A stretch of 37,243 nt of DNA from Clostridia bacterium (GTDB lineage: Bacteria > Bacillota > Clostridia > Oscillospirales > CAG-272), in the NCBI GenBank assembly GCA_017540175.1, contig JAFYBN010000022.1, positions 1 through 37,243 on the forward strand, written 5' to 3'. Numbering within the stretch: the first letter of the stretch is position 1; each line of letters opens with the position of its first letter. Positions 17,270 through 24,865 of the stretch are shown in pieces. The notes under the pieces were generated by a model. The model saw only the letters and a program-made list of their open reading frames with translations. It ran no database searches and was not told the origin of the DNA. The position numbers and the translations under genes were made by a program.

Positions 17270-17570
17270 CTTCGGTTTCGGCGCGGGGTCAGTTTGTCGG
17301 CAGGATACGCGCCGTCTCCCCCGTCTCGAGATCGACGCGGAGGTAATACCGGCTGTTTCCGAATGCCGCGCCCCCCGTCCGCATGATCTGAACGTCGCAC
17401 ATGGCGAAGATCGCGTATCGCTCTCCGACCATGCGCGTGAAAGACGGGATCCGCTCTTCGTCGCCCGGGTCCCAGTCCTCGAGCAGACGACAGTCCTCAC
17501 CCGTTCTGTAATCGTGGAAGTACAGGATGTCGAGCTCCCCGTCGTGCGCACCCACACGCTCGACGGCGCG
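17270..17570. repeat. 301-bp direct repeat, partner of 14163-14463
   Basis: This segment, the 3' end of the broken lipoprotein gene, aligns without gaps to 14163-14463 at roughly 93% identity by eye. The two copies are in the same orientation and flank the sigma-factor gene. Recombination between them would delete that gene. Confidence 0.85.
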
Positions 17571-18224
17571 CCCGTCCGCGCCTGACCAATACACAATGTC
17601 CCTTGTGTTTTCCCAGACGTGCGGCTCGTCCTCTTCACCGACGTACAAAAGATACCGCAGACTATTGCCCGTGAGTTCGGCGCGCGGCATGACGTAGCCC
17701 CCGAGATCGGCGCAGGGCTCGTGCCGGACGGGAATGTACTCAGGGTTCTGATTGTCGGGATCGCACCGAATCCAGAAATCCTCATGATCCTCCCAGAGCT
17801 CGGAGGCGTTCGGGTTCAAAAAGCCGTAATAGTTCCAGATGTACCCGGCGTTCACGATGATGTGCGTATAGCCGAGATAATCCCCGAGGTCGGCGGTCTT
17901 GCCGGTATCGAGGTCGACGCGGAACAACTCCTGGCAGACGCGGTCGTCCTCTTCGGAGATCCAGTCGACATAATACAGTACGTCCCCGTAAAGCTCCATA
18001 TCGAACGGCTCGCGTTTCGGCAAGGGACGGTCGACGGCGCGGAGGATGATTTCTTTTTTGAGACTCATCGGATCGTAGCGCCATATGCCGTAACCGCCGC
18101 CGTCGTTCATTTCTCGCACGCTTTTGAATCCATCGTCCGTCGCGTAATAAACGTCCGTCATGGCTCTGTCCCCGCCGCACAAAACGATCTGTCCGTTCCA
18201 AAAAACGCGGGCAGATTCGTCCAT
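17289..18224 (-). CDS. 3' part of a frameshifted lipoprotein gene (beta-propeller-like)
   Basis: A 311-residue frame beginning at an internal Met. It carries repeated short beta-blade-like units with alternating hydrophobic residues (IWRYDPMSLKKE, DVLYYVDWIS, ELFRVDLDTGKTADLG, YYLRVDLETGETARIL), suggesting a DUF5050/WD40-like propeller. It continues the protein encoded at 18158-18619 in another frame: inserting one T into a TTTT run near 18231-18234 would restore a single lipoprotein of about 440 residues (...CPLFQNMDESARV). Its last ~95 residues are duplicated at 14163-14463. It is convergent with the long sigma gene. Whether the frameshift is real or a read error cannot be told here. Confidence 0.75.
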   Translation of the reverse strand: MDESARVFWNGQIVLCGGDRAMTDVYYATDDGFKSVREMNDGGGYGIWRYDPMSLKKEIILRAVDRPLPKREPFDMELYGDVLYYVDWISEEDDRVCQELFRVDLDTGKTADLGDYLGYTHIIVNAGYIWNYYGFLNPNASELWEDHEDFWIRCDPDNQNPEYIPVRHEPCADLGGYVMPRAELTGNSLRYLLYVGEEDEPHVWENTRDIVYWSGADGRAVERVGAHDGELDILYFHDYRTGEDCRLLEDWDPGDEERIPSFTRMVGERYAIFAMCDVQIMRTGGAAFGNSRYYLRVDLETGETARILPTN

Positions 18225-18619
18225 GTTCTGAAAAGCGGACAGGAAAAAACGAAGGGGTATTCGCCGTTCTGCGACTCGTGGACGCAGAGCGGATCATGAC
18301 ACAAAAGTGTCGTGCGCGTCGAATACGGATTGACAAGGTAGATCAGCGGCGTTTCACCATTCTCAAACTTCAGGATCAGATCGTCCTTCATCGGCTCGTA
18401 CCCCTCCGGCACAAGCTCGTCCGTATAGACCGGCTCGAAGGGGAGCTTATTTCGATTTTTCTGCGCCTCCCGGTAGGCGGTCCGGTCCCCGCTCGGATAG
18501 AATACGTGCTCCGATTCCCCGCAGGAAAAGACAAGCAGACAAAAAACGAGCAGAAGCGGCAGAAGCCCCGCCCTCCCCACACCGCAGACTTTCCTGCGGT
18601 TTTTCGTTTTCCGTTTCAT
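18158..18619 (-). CDS. 5' part of the frameshifted lipoprotein gene
   Basis: A 153-residue frame. It begins with a basic N-terminus (KRKTKNRRK), a hydrophobic stretch and the lipobox VFSC at Cys33, so the intact product would be a membrane-anchored lipoprotein. The mature part includes YLVNPYST and a CHDPLCVHE...CPLF cysteine motif, seen in clostridial propeller-like lipoproteins. After CPLF the frame leaves the family pattern and ends about 25 codons later, while the matching continuation lies in the overlapping frame that ends at 17289. A GGGAGGAAGGGAG ribosome site and an excellent promoter precede it, so the gene is expected to be transcribed. Confidence 0.75.
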   Translation of the reverse strand: MKRKTKNRRKVCGVGRAGLLPLLLVFCLLVFSCGESEHVFYPSGDRTAYREAQKNRNKLPFEPVYTDELVPEGYEPMKDDLILKFENGETPLIYLVNPYSTRTTLLCHDPLCVHESQNGEYPFVFSCPLFRTWTNLPAFFGTDRSFCAAGTEP

Positions 18620-18672
18620 TCTCTTTCTCCCTTCCTCCCTGCGCTCTTCCTGTCTGCCGCCTTTGTTCTTCT

Positions 18673-18701
18673 ATTATAGCTCTTCCGACGATCTTTGTCA
18701 A
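18673..18701 (-). promoter_or_regulatory. Consensus promoter of the frameshifted lipoprotein gene
   Basis: On the minus strand a perfect TTGACA, a 17-nt spacer and a perfect TATAAT lie about 55 nt before the start at 18619. Confidence 0.85.
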
Positions 18702-18773
18702 TAGTTCTTTTGTACATTTGCTTAATATAAAACTGAGCTGGGAAGAGATATCCCGCGGCGTTCGCCGCAGATT

Positions 18774-18809
18774 CGAAAAAAGCCTCCTCCGTGAAACACG
18801 GAAGAAGCC
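18774..18809 (-). terminator. Intrinsic terminator after the recombinase-SpoVT gene
   Basis: On the minus strand a stem GGCTTCTTCCGTG / CACGGAGGAGGCT (with G-U pairs, 3-nt loop) is followed by a run of six T, starting 6 nt after the stop at 18816. It is presumably the original spoVT terminator. Confidence 0.85.
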
Positions 18810-18815
18810 ATGTGT

Positions 18816-20933
18816 TTATGATTCAAGCTGCTTGCCGAGGAAGAGCGCGGCGGTCTGGACGAGCTTTGCCTCCACGTCCGGCGCGACGGGGGACTTCTCT
18901 TCCCCCCTTACGGACGCGACGCAGCCCGCGATGTCTCCTTCGGTGATGATCGGCATCAGGCATCCGACGGGCTGGCCGCCTTCGACGACGCTGACGGTCT
19001 CGCCGCCGGCGGGGACATAGAGCTGACGGTTTTCCACGATCCGCTCGACCTCGGCGGTGAGCTTGCGGTCGGCGTAATCCCTCTTCGGGACACCCGCGCA
19101 GGCGATGACGGCGTCGCGGTCGCAGATCACCACGGAGAGCCCGCAGGTTTTCGACAGAGTTTCGGCGTACTGCCCGGCAAACTGTGCAAGCTCTCCGATG
19201 GGGGAATATTTCTTGAAGATGACCTCGCCCTCGCGGTCAGTGTAGATTTCGAGCGGGTCACCGTCACTGATAACGTCTACACCGATGGGCGCGATTTTGT
19301 CCTCTTCGGTCGGCAAAACGCTCATGGAAGTGTCCGCATCTCCCGCGCGGAGGATGGCGTCGACATCCGGCTTCAGTTTGATTTCGACATGGTCCTTGTA
19401 CACTACGATAGTATCCACGATCATTCCGACATCCCTCTTATCCAGCGAATCCTTGCAGAGGATATCCCGGAAAACCTCCGTTAAAGTTTTCGCGGTGCGC
19501 CGGATGCGGATGTTGTCGCTCCTGCTCTGCTGAATCAGTTCGATCTGGTTGGTCAGTCCTTCGATCTTGCTCTGGACCTCGTTTTCCAGCTCGTCGTAGG
19601 TTTCGTCGAGCACCTCCTCCTGTTCCGGGTGCTTCATGATGTCGCGGATCCGCTGACGCTTCGTAGCCTTCAGCTCCTCCCTGAGCCCCGCGATCGTCTC
19701 CGTCAGCTTCGAGATGGTTACGTCCGCGTTCCGCTCGTCGATCTTTCCGACCTTCTCCTCACGCTCGAGCGATTCGAGCATCGCAGAGGAGGTATCGATC
19801 AGGCGGGCGATATAGGTTTTCACGATCGCGTCGAGCTTATCCGCGCGGATTGTATGCGCGGAGCAATGGGCCCTGCCGAGCCGGAAGTAGGTCCCGCACA
19901 GATACGCGGGCGCGAGGTTCGGACGGTTCCGGCAGAACATCGGAGCACCGCAGTCCCCGCACCGCAGGAATCCGGCGTAGACGTTCTCATGCTTCTTGAC
20001 GCCGCGGTAATTCGTCTTTGACCGATGCTTCCTCAGTTCCTGCGTTTCGGCGAAGGTTTTGTAATCGATTATGGCGGGATGGTGGTCTTCGATGACGATG
20101 TGATCCGCCTCGTCCTTTTTCACGTCCTTGCCGTTGATTTTCGCCCTGGTGTATTTTCCCTGTCTGAGCGTCCCGATATAGAAGTCGTTGTCGAGAATCT
20201 CCTGAACCGTGATCAGGCTCCATTCCCGTTTGGCGATTTGCCTGTTTTCCCCGCCTTCCGCCTCCGCCCGCATCTTTTCCGTCATGCGCGGCGTGGGGAT
20301 GGCATGGTCCGTCAGGTATTTCGCGATCTTTTTGTACCCGTAGCCTTCTTCATTATATAGCTCGAAGATCTTTTTCACGACGGCGGCGGATTCCGGGACG
20401 ATCTCGAATTCGGACTTCTTATTGACCCTGTACCCGAAGGGGGCGGCGCAGATCCACTTCCCGTCCGCCTGTCTGCGCTTGATGACCGCTTTGATCTTTT
20501 TGGAGGTATCCGTCACGGGCATTTCGTTGATCAGGAACTGGAACTGGATTTTGAGCCAGTCGTCATCGTTCGGGAAGTCGATCCCGTCGCTGACGGAGAT
20601 GATGCGCACCCCGGCGTCCCTCAGGTCCTCAAGCTCCACGAGTCCGCGGCTGTTGCGCCGCGAGAATCGGGAGAAGTCCTTGACGATCAGGATGTCGTAC
20701 CGGTGCGCCATCAGGCCCCGGCGCATTTCCTGATATTGCTCACGCTGTTCGAATGTATAACCGGAGCGGTCCCGGTCCTCGTAGAAGGTGAGGGAGCTGC
20801 CCGGGAACCGCTGTTTGACGTAATCCTCGATGATATCCTTCTGGTTTTCGATCGAGGTGTTGTCCCGGTCAAGCTCGAGGTCCACCGAGATCCGCGCGTA
20901 TCCGGCGATGGCGTATGTTTCTGTCAATGTCAA
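18816..20933 (-). CDS. Large serine recombinase fused in frame to the C-terminal part of SpoVT
   Basis: A 705-aa chimera. Residues 7-150 are a serine-recombinase catalytic domain (AGYARIS, Ser16; KDFSRFSRRN), about 165-290 the Recombinase domain, Cys325/328/346/357 the zinc ribbon and about 375-475 a coiled coil, as in integrases of clostridial mobile elements. A typical end is reached near residue 530 (YKDHVEIKLKPDVDAIL). From residue 557 the sequence becomes SpoVT: DGDPLEIYTDREGEV, KKYSPIGEL, then the whole GAF-like domain to VQTAALFLGKQLES. Only the first ~31 residues of the SpoVT AbrB domain are missing. SpoVT is a forespore regulator. The natural reading is integration of an element into spoVT with the recombinase at the junction. 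Confidence 0.9.
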   Translation of the reverse strand: MTLTETYAIAGYARISVDLELDRDNTSIENQKDIIEDYVKQRFPGSSLTFYEDRDRSGYTFEQREQYQEMRRGLMAHRYDILIVKDFSRFSRRNSRGLVELEDLRDAGVRIISVSDGIDFPNDDDWLKIQFQFLINEMPVTDTSKKIKAVIKRRQADGKWICAAPFGYRVNKKSEFEIVPESAAVVKKIFELYNEEGYGYKKIAKYLTDHAIPTPRMTEKMRAEAEGGENRQIAKREWSLITVQEILDNDFYIGTLRQGKYTRAKINGKDVKKDEADHIVIEDHHPAIIDYKTFAETQELRKHRSKTNYRGVKKHENVYAGFLRCGDCGAPMFCRNRPNLAPAYLCGTYFRLGRAHCSAHTIRADKLDAIVKTYIARLIDTSSAMLESLEREEKVGKIDERNADVTISKLTETIAGLREELKATKRQRIRDIMKHPEQEEVLDETYDELENEVQSKIEGLTNQIELIQQSRSDNIRIRRTAKTLTEVFRDILCKDSLDKRDVGMIVDTIVVYKDHVEIKLKPDVDAILRAGDADTSMSVLPTEEDKIAPIGVDVISDGDPLEIYTDREGEVIFKKYSPIGELAQFAGQYAETLSKTCGLSVVICDRDAVIACAGVPKRDYADRKLTAEVERIVENRQLYVPAGGETVSVVEGGQPVGCLMPIITEGDIAGCVASVRGEEKSPVAPDVEAKLVQTAALFLGKQLES
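19245..19265 (-). other. Probable attachment-site junction (element/spoVT)
   Basis: Codons 557-563 (DGDPLEI) are where similarity to SpoVT begins; the preceding VDVIS is not SpoVT-like. In intact SpoVT this point lies in the RIREGDPLEI segment of the AbrB fold, so crossover most likely took place at or near GGTGACCCGCTCGA. The partner half-site with the SpoVT N-terminus is not visible in the window. Confidence 0.6.
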
Positions 20934-20967
20934 TCACCACCAATAATTCGTTTATGATAACATTGTA

Positions 20968-21270
20968 TCACTTTTCTTCCGGATAGCAAGCGTTTTTCTG
21001 AAAACTTTTTTTGTACAAATCGCGGCTATCGTTATAGTCTGCGTTTTCCCGAAGGCTTTTTTTATACAACTCGTAATTATGGAGAGCCAGTTGTCGGGTG
21101 CATTCCCGAAGGTCCTCTCTGCCGGACCGGAAAACGACGACGCCGATGCCGAGCGTTTTCATATATCCCGTGAATTCCCTGATCTTTTTCTCGATCCGTT
21201 CATCGCCCGTTTCCGCTTTCATCAGCCAGATTTCGAGCATGCACAGTTCGGGATTCATAACTGTGATCAA
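20968..21270 (-). CDS. Small hypothetical protein upstream of the recombinase
   Basis: Up to 100 aa, mostly charged and helical. It contains TGDERIEKKIREFTGYMKTL and two similar C-terminal stretches (LYKKSLRENADY and LYKKSFQKNACY), an imperfect internal repeat. The start is uncertain: TTG at 21270 has AAGGAT at good spacing, while ATG at 21258 is the alternative. It lies 34 nt before the recombinase gene and is probably co-transcribed with it. I do not recognise the family; position suggests an accessory or regulator of the recombinase. Confidence 0.6.
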   Translation of the reverse strand: MITVMNPELCMLEIWLMKAETGDERIEKKIREFTGYMKTLGIGVVVFRSGREDLRECTRQLALHNYELYKKSLRENADYNDSRDLYKKSFQKNACYPEEK

Positions 21271-21329
21271 TGGCGCACCATCCTTTGTTTTTCAGTTTTC
21301 CATACGATTATTCTCTGTTTCACGGCGGG

Positions 21330-21560
21330 TTAAACACGGGGGCGGTATCTGCCGCCGGATTGCCCGGCGCGCCGGGGTTTCGATATTTCGAGGATCAGGA
21401 TTTTGTCGCTGTGCGCGCAGTCGATGGCACAGCGATCACAGCTCAGATGTCTGCCGGTATAGCAGCAGATGTCACAGGAACGTTTGAAACGCCTGTCCGC
21501 TTCTTCCCTGCTCCGGCTGTTCTGCTGCATTTCCACTCCGATTTCTTCAAATCGTGTCAT
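21330..21560 (-). CDS. Small cysteine-rich protein
   Basis: A 76-aa basic protein with a cysteine cluster C-x2-CC ... C-x2-C ... C (SCDICCYTGRHLSCDRCAIDC), probably zinc-binding. The ATG at 21560 is preceded by GGAAGG located right behind the MazF stop, so it is likely translated after MazF. I do not recognise a named family. In principle it could be the unknown partner of the MazF toxin, but nothing in the sequence proves this. Confidence 0.6.
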   Translation of the reverse strand: MTRFEEIGVEMQQNSRSREEADRRFKRSCDICCYTGRHLSCDRCAIDCAHSDKILILEISKPRRAGQSGGRYRPRV

Positions 21561-21577
21561 CCATCATGTCCTTCCTT

Positions 21578-21949
21578 TTATAACTGATAGATATGTCTGT
21601 TTTCCTCCCCGATGGCGAGACTGATGGCGAGAGCCCTGTCGAGGCGCAGATGCGTCGTCCTGTCCACGTTCCCGAGCCGTTTGACCAGACGCTTTGTGTC
21701 TATGGTCCGCAACTGCTCGGTCATGATCATGGACTTCCGGCTGAGCTCTCCCTCCTCCATCCGGACGGGGATATGGGTCGGCATCCCGGTTTTCTTGGCC
21801 TTCGTGGTGATACAGGCAACGATCACGGTCGGGGAGTGCCGGTTGCCGATGTCGTTCTGGACGATCACCACGGGGCGGGTACCTGCCTGTTCGCTGCCGA
21901 TGCTCCCGGACAGGTCTGCGACGTAAACTTCACCGCGTTTGATTGGCAT
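21578..21949 (-). CDS. PemK/MazF family mRNA interferase (orphan toxin)
   Basis: A 123-aa MazF/PemK protein: RGEVYVADLSGSIGSEQAGT, RPVVIVQND and the later TEQLRTID segment are diagnostic. MazF toxins cut RNA at short motifs. The start at 21949 has AAGGAGG. No AbrB- or RHH-type antitoxin gene precedes it; the upstream 434 bases hold no clear gene, and the downstream small proteins are not known antitoxins. It belongs to the recombinase cluster of the mobile element and may stabilise it. Confidence 0.92.
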   Translation of the reverse strand: MPIKRGEVYVADLSGSIGSEQAGTRPVVIVQNDIGNRHSPTVIVACITTKAKKTGMPTHIPVRMEEGELSRKSMIMTEQLRTIDTKRLVKRLGNVDRTTHLRLDRALAISLAIGEENRHIYQL

Positions 21950-22383
21950 AAAGCCCTCCTTGTTGAGGTGGTATGTAAAGCCTCCCGGAGGTTGTCCGAA
22001 AAAGAACAGACTTCCCCCGGGGGGCGGTTAGTTACGTCGTTTTGTGATATGTCTCCGTATTTGTCCTGGACACCCCCGGAGTGGGCATCGGGCAGACGGC
22101 TGATTGCTGGTCAGCCTCATGGGATTCTCACCCCCGCCGGGTTCTCCGCCGGCCGCGCCTTTCGGCTGCGGAAGTATCATTGTCCCCGCTGATGGTCGTC
22201 GCGGTCCGGGAGGAGCAGTCTCTCGGTCGGGGAGCTTGCCGGAACCGGCGGTTTCGGTTTGCTCCCCGGTCGCTTGCATCTCTGCGTCAACGGGAAGGTA
22301 TCTGCCTGATGGGTTATTCAGTTCTCAATGAGCGGTGAGGAGATTTTGTCCCCTCACTTACCTATTGCTGAATTTTTTCGTGT
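21950..22383. other. Structured gene-free region between MazF and sigma-like genes
   Basis: G+C-rich region full of self-complementary segments: CCTCCCGGAGG, CCCCCGGGGGG, and a nested hairpin GGGGAGC (22229-22235) / GCTCCCC (22261-22267) enclosing GCCGG-AA-CCGGC (22238-22249). A 30-codon frame on the minus strand at 22028-22120 (start MRLTSNQPSARCPLRG) might be a leader peptide but is weak. The structure suggests a regulatory RNA or leader ahead of mazF, or a recombination/transfer site. Confidence 0.4.
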
Positions 22384-22962
22384 TTAACAAACACCTTTTT
22401 CAAAGTATTTTCTGATTTTTTTGAAAATCTTTTTTTTCTGATAGTTGACAGCCTGTTGTGTCATTCCTAACACCTCTCCGGTTTTTTTCTCTGACAAAGG
22501 GTTTGTATCATTGTAAAGACAGTCAAGCAAACGGTTTTCATCATCCGTCAAAAATCTCCGCGCTTTTCTCAGGGTCAGCAGCATCATCCGATGGATTACC
22601 TCGCCCTCAACGTCGACATACTCATCCTTGATAATGTCGTAGAGGTTCGTCTCATCTCCATCTGAATTCTCAATCGTTTGATCCAAAGAAACCTCAATGA
22701 TTCCAGAATCCTCTTTCACCTGTTCCAAATAGTCTTCTCGGTTTTTCTCCGCCTTGACCTTCTTTGCCAATTTTGCAGGGACTTCAACCCCAATTCTGTC
22801 TGTTCCATATTCATTGTCCTTATAGAACACCTTGTTTTTTCCTTCCTTGCTATTTAGATACTCAAATAACGCTTTTCCCTTCAGAGCCATGTAGCGGATA
22901 TCCCCGTCCACGGAGGGAAACGATCCATTCTTGGAATCTTTTACATAGAAAATCTTAGACAC
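22384..22962 (-). CDS. Sigma-70-like factor of the mobile-element type
   Basis: A 192-aa protein starting SKIFYVKDSKNG. The N-terminal half (RYMALKGKALFEYLNSKEGK, then GTDRIGVEVP) and middle (LYDIIKDEYVDVEGEVIHR) are typical of small sigma-like proteins carried by clostridial conjugative elements. The C-terminus is a region-4-type helix-turn-helix (LSEKKTGEVLGMTQQAVNYQKKKIFKKI). I place the start at a GTG (22962) with AAAGGA 7 nt upstream. The frame stays open to an ATG at 23130, but that part does not fit the family. It probably controls element genes. It is clearly A+T-richer than the chromosomal genes on the left. Confidence 0.8.
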   Translation of the reverse strand: MSKIFYVKDSKNGSFPSVDGDIRYMALKGKALFEYLNSKEGKNKVFYKDNEYGTDRIGVEVPAKLAKKVKAEKNREDYLEQVKEDSGIIEVSLDQTIENSDGDETNLYDIIKDEYVDVEGEVIHRMMLLTLRKARRFLTDDENRLLDCLYNDTNPLSEKKTGEVLGMTQQAVNYQKKKIFKKIRKYFEKGVC

Positions 22963-23190
22963 TTCTGTTTCCTTTCCCCTTGGATCATCAGGCAAAGGAA
23001 ATCCATAGACCGTTTTCAATATCCCGGTTCTGACGGCAGGACGGCCAGCATCAAAAAATGGACGCACAAGGCCGAGGGTGCCGTCCGAAGCGAAATAACT
23101 CCCGTTTGGGGTCGCGCTTCGTATGAACATCCTTTGCCCGTATGCATCCAGGCTTTGAATATGTTTTGTTAAGGTGGGGTCAGCCGCTTC

Positions 23191-23391
23191 TCACAATCTT
23201 TGTGACAGCTCGGCTGCAGCTGGTTTTCTTGACAACATGACCACTACGGGTATCTCCCGATGGCGGTCTGCCAGATCTCGTGTATCTTCATCCTCTTTAG
23301 ACCTTCTACTTTTGACCGGAAAATAAAAAGCCGGGGTATAGACATTAAACCATTCCTCCAAAAGGAACAGTTCTCGTCTATACCCCGGCAC
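23191..23391 (-). CDS. Possible 66-aa protein whose 5' end forms the terminator hairpin
   Basis: A GTG-initiated frame starting MPGYRRELFLLEEWF and ending KPAAAELSQRL. Its first 22 codons lie within the perfect hairpin at 23330-23389, so the DNA there is constrained by structure. I do not recognise the product. It may be a chance frame. Confidence 0.25.
   Translation of the reverse strand: MPGYRRELFLLEEWFNVYTPAFYFPVKSRRSKEDEDTRDLADRHREIPVVVMLSRKPAAAELSQRL
23324..23389 (-). terminator. Strong terminator-like hairpin after the RecA operon
   Basis: A perfect 14-bp stem (GCCGGGGTATAGAC / GTCTATACCCCGGC) with a 32-nt loop is followed on the minus strand by TTTTTA. The loop contains a small inner stem (TTCC/GGAA) holding a GGAGG sequence. 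It lies 264 nt beyond the RecA stop; the 23390-23652 interval shows no gene. It separates the RecA series from the sigma-like gene. Confidence 0.75.
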
Positions 23392-23652
23392 ACTTCACGA
23401 TAAACGGATGGCACGTAAGACAGGTATTAGGTTTTTCCCACCACCATGCCGAATCTGCACACCTTCGACAGACCACGGTCTCACAGTTTTCATGTGGCTA
23501 GGCCGGAACCTCAACTGAAGACGACCAGTGAGTGTACCGGTTTCAGAACATTTCAGCTTGTGCCAATAGTCCTGAATTTGTGTTAGAATTGTTTTTCAAC
23601 ATCAATTCTGGCTAGTCACCTCGAAGCATCCTGATCCAGATACGGCAGGTTG

Positions 23653-24807
23653 CTATTCGTAATCTTCCCCCAGTTCAAGAGTCCTAATATCAAGATCGTC
23701 ATCCATTCCGTCGGAGAGCAGCGCATCTTCGTCGATTGGAAGATCTTCTTGATTCATGTCCGCACTCCTTGCTTTTTCCTTGATCTTCACTTCGATTTCA
23801 GCCGCAAGTTGAGGGTTCTGTTCAACAGCGATCCTGGCGTTGTCTTTGCCTTGAGCCAGACGATTCCCGTTGTAATAGAACCATGCGCCGCTCTTTTCAA
23901 GAATGCCCAGGTTTACTCCCAACTCCACGATTTCTGAGGCTTTGGAAATTCCAGTTCCGTACAGAACATCAAACTCAACAATCCTGAACGGAGGCGCGAC
24001 CTTATTCTTTACGACCTTGCATTTGGTCCTGTTGCCATAGATTTCAGCTCCGTTCTTGAGGGATTCGCTCTTCCGTATTTCAATTCGCACGGAGGCGTAA
24101 AACTTCAGAGCGCGTCCTCCAGTAGTAACCTCCGGATTGCCGTACATCTGGCCGACCTTTTCCCGAAGCTGGTTGATAAAGATGACGATGGAGTTTGTTT
24201 TGGAGATGGTACCGGAGAGTTTACGGAGAGCCTGTGACATCAGTCTTGCCTGAAGGCCGACATGGGCAGCGCCCATATCCCCGTCGATCTCTGCTTGTGG
24301 AACAAGCGCTGCGACGGAGTCTATTACAATGATGTCCACAGCGCCGGATCGTACCAAAGCATCGCAGATCTCAAGTGCCTGCTCGCCGGAATCAGGCTGA
24401 GAAACGAGGAGGTTATCGATATCCACCCCCAGGTTCTTCGCATAGACGGGATCCAGCGCATGCTCCGCGTCAATGAACGCGGCGGTACCGCCTGCCTTCT
24501 GCATTTCGGCGATAGCATGGAGAGTCAGAGTAGTCTTACCGGATGATTCAGGTCCATAGACTTCGACAATTCTTCCCCGCGGAAGACCTCCTACTCCAAG
24601 CGCAATGTCAAGGCCGATGGATCCGGTCGATATGACTTCTACGTTCATCTTTGGCGTCTCGCCCATACGGATTATTGTTCCCTTTCCAAACTCCTTCTCG
24701 ATCTGGCCGAGCGCGGTGTTAAGAGCTTCCTTTTTCCCTTCAGCTGTAGTTAGATCGAATTCTTTCTTCTTGATTTTAGTGGCGTTTTTCTTGTCTGCTG
24801 GCATCAT
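23653..24807 (-). CDS. recA: RecA recombinase, element-borne
   Basis: A full-length 384-aa RecA. Walker A is GPESSGKT (85-92), Walker [11 protein letters not shown] (about 159-168), and the DNA-binding L2 region follows [20 protein letters not shown]. The C-terminus is long and acidic ([19 protein letters not shown]), as in RecAs whose tail moderates DNA loading. RecA forms filaments on single-stranded DNA, promotes strand exchange and activates SOS self-cleavage. AGGAAGG precedes a double ATG. It is the last gene of the series from the XRE repressor and lies 58 nt after the SRAP gene. Chromosomal recA usually sits elsewhere, so I infer a second, mobile copy; I cannot see whether the host has its own. 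Confidence 0.95.
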   Translation of the reverse strand: MMPADKKNATKIKKKEFDLTTAEGKKEALNTALGQIEKEFGKGTIIRMGETPKMNVEVISTGSIGLDIALGVGGLPRGRIVEVYGPESSGKTTLTLHAIAEMQKAGGTAAFIDAEHALDPVYAKNLGVDIDNLLVSQPDSGEQALEICDALVRSGAVDIIVIDSVAALVPQAEIDGDMGAAHVGLQARLMSQALRKLSGTISKTNSIVIFINQLREKVGQMYGNPEVTTGGRALKFYASVRIEIRKSESLKNGAEIYGNRTKCKVVKNKVAPPFRIVEFDVLYGTGISKASEIVELGVNLGILEKSGAWFYYNGNRLAQGKDNARIAVEQNPQLAAEIEVKIKEKARSADMNQEDLPIDEDALLSDGMDDDLDIRTLELGEDYE

Positions 24808-24865
24808 GTGTTCCTTCCTCGATTTAATAATCGTTTTGTTCGTATGTTTTTTCCTCGATATGACC

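Noticed and set aside
24808-24865. SOS box upstream of recA (CGAAC followed by AAAACG)
   Set aside because: Only one half-site of the GAAC-N4-GTTC pattern is present; no convincing dyad or promoter.
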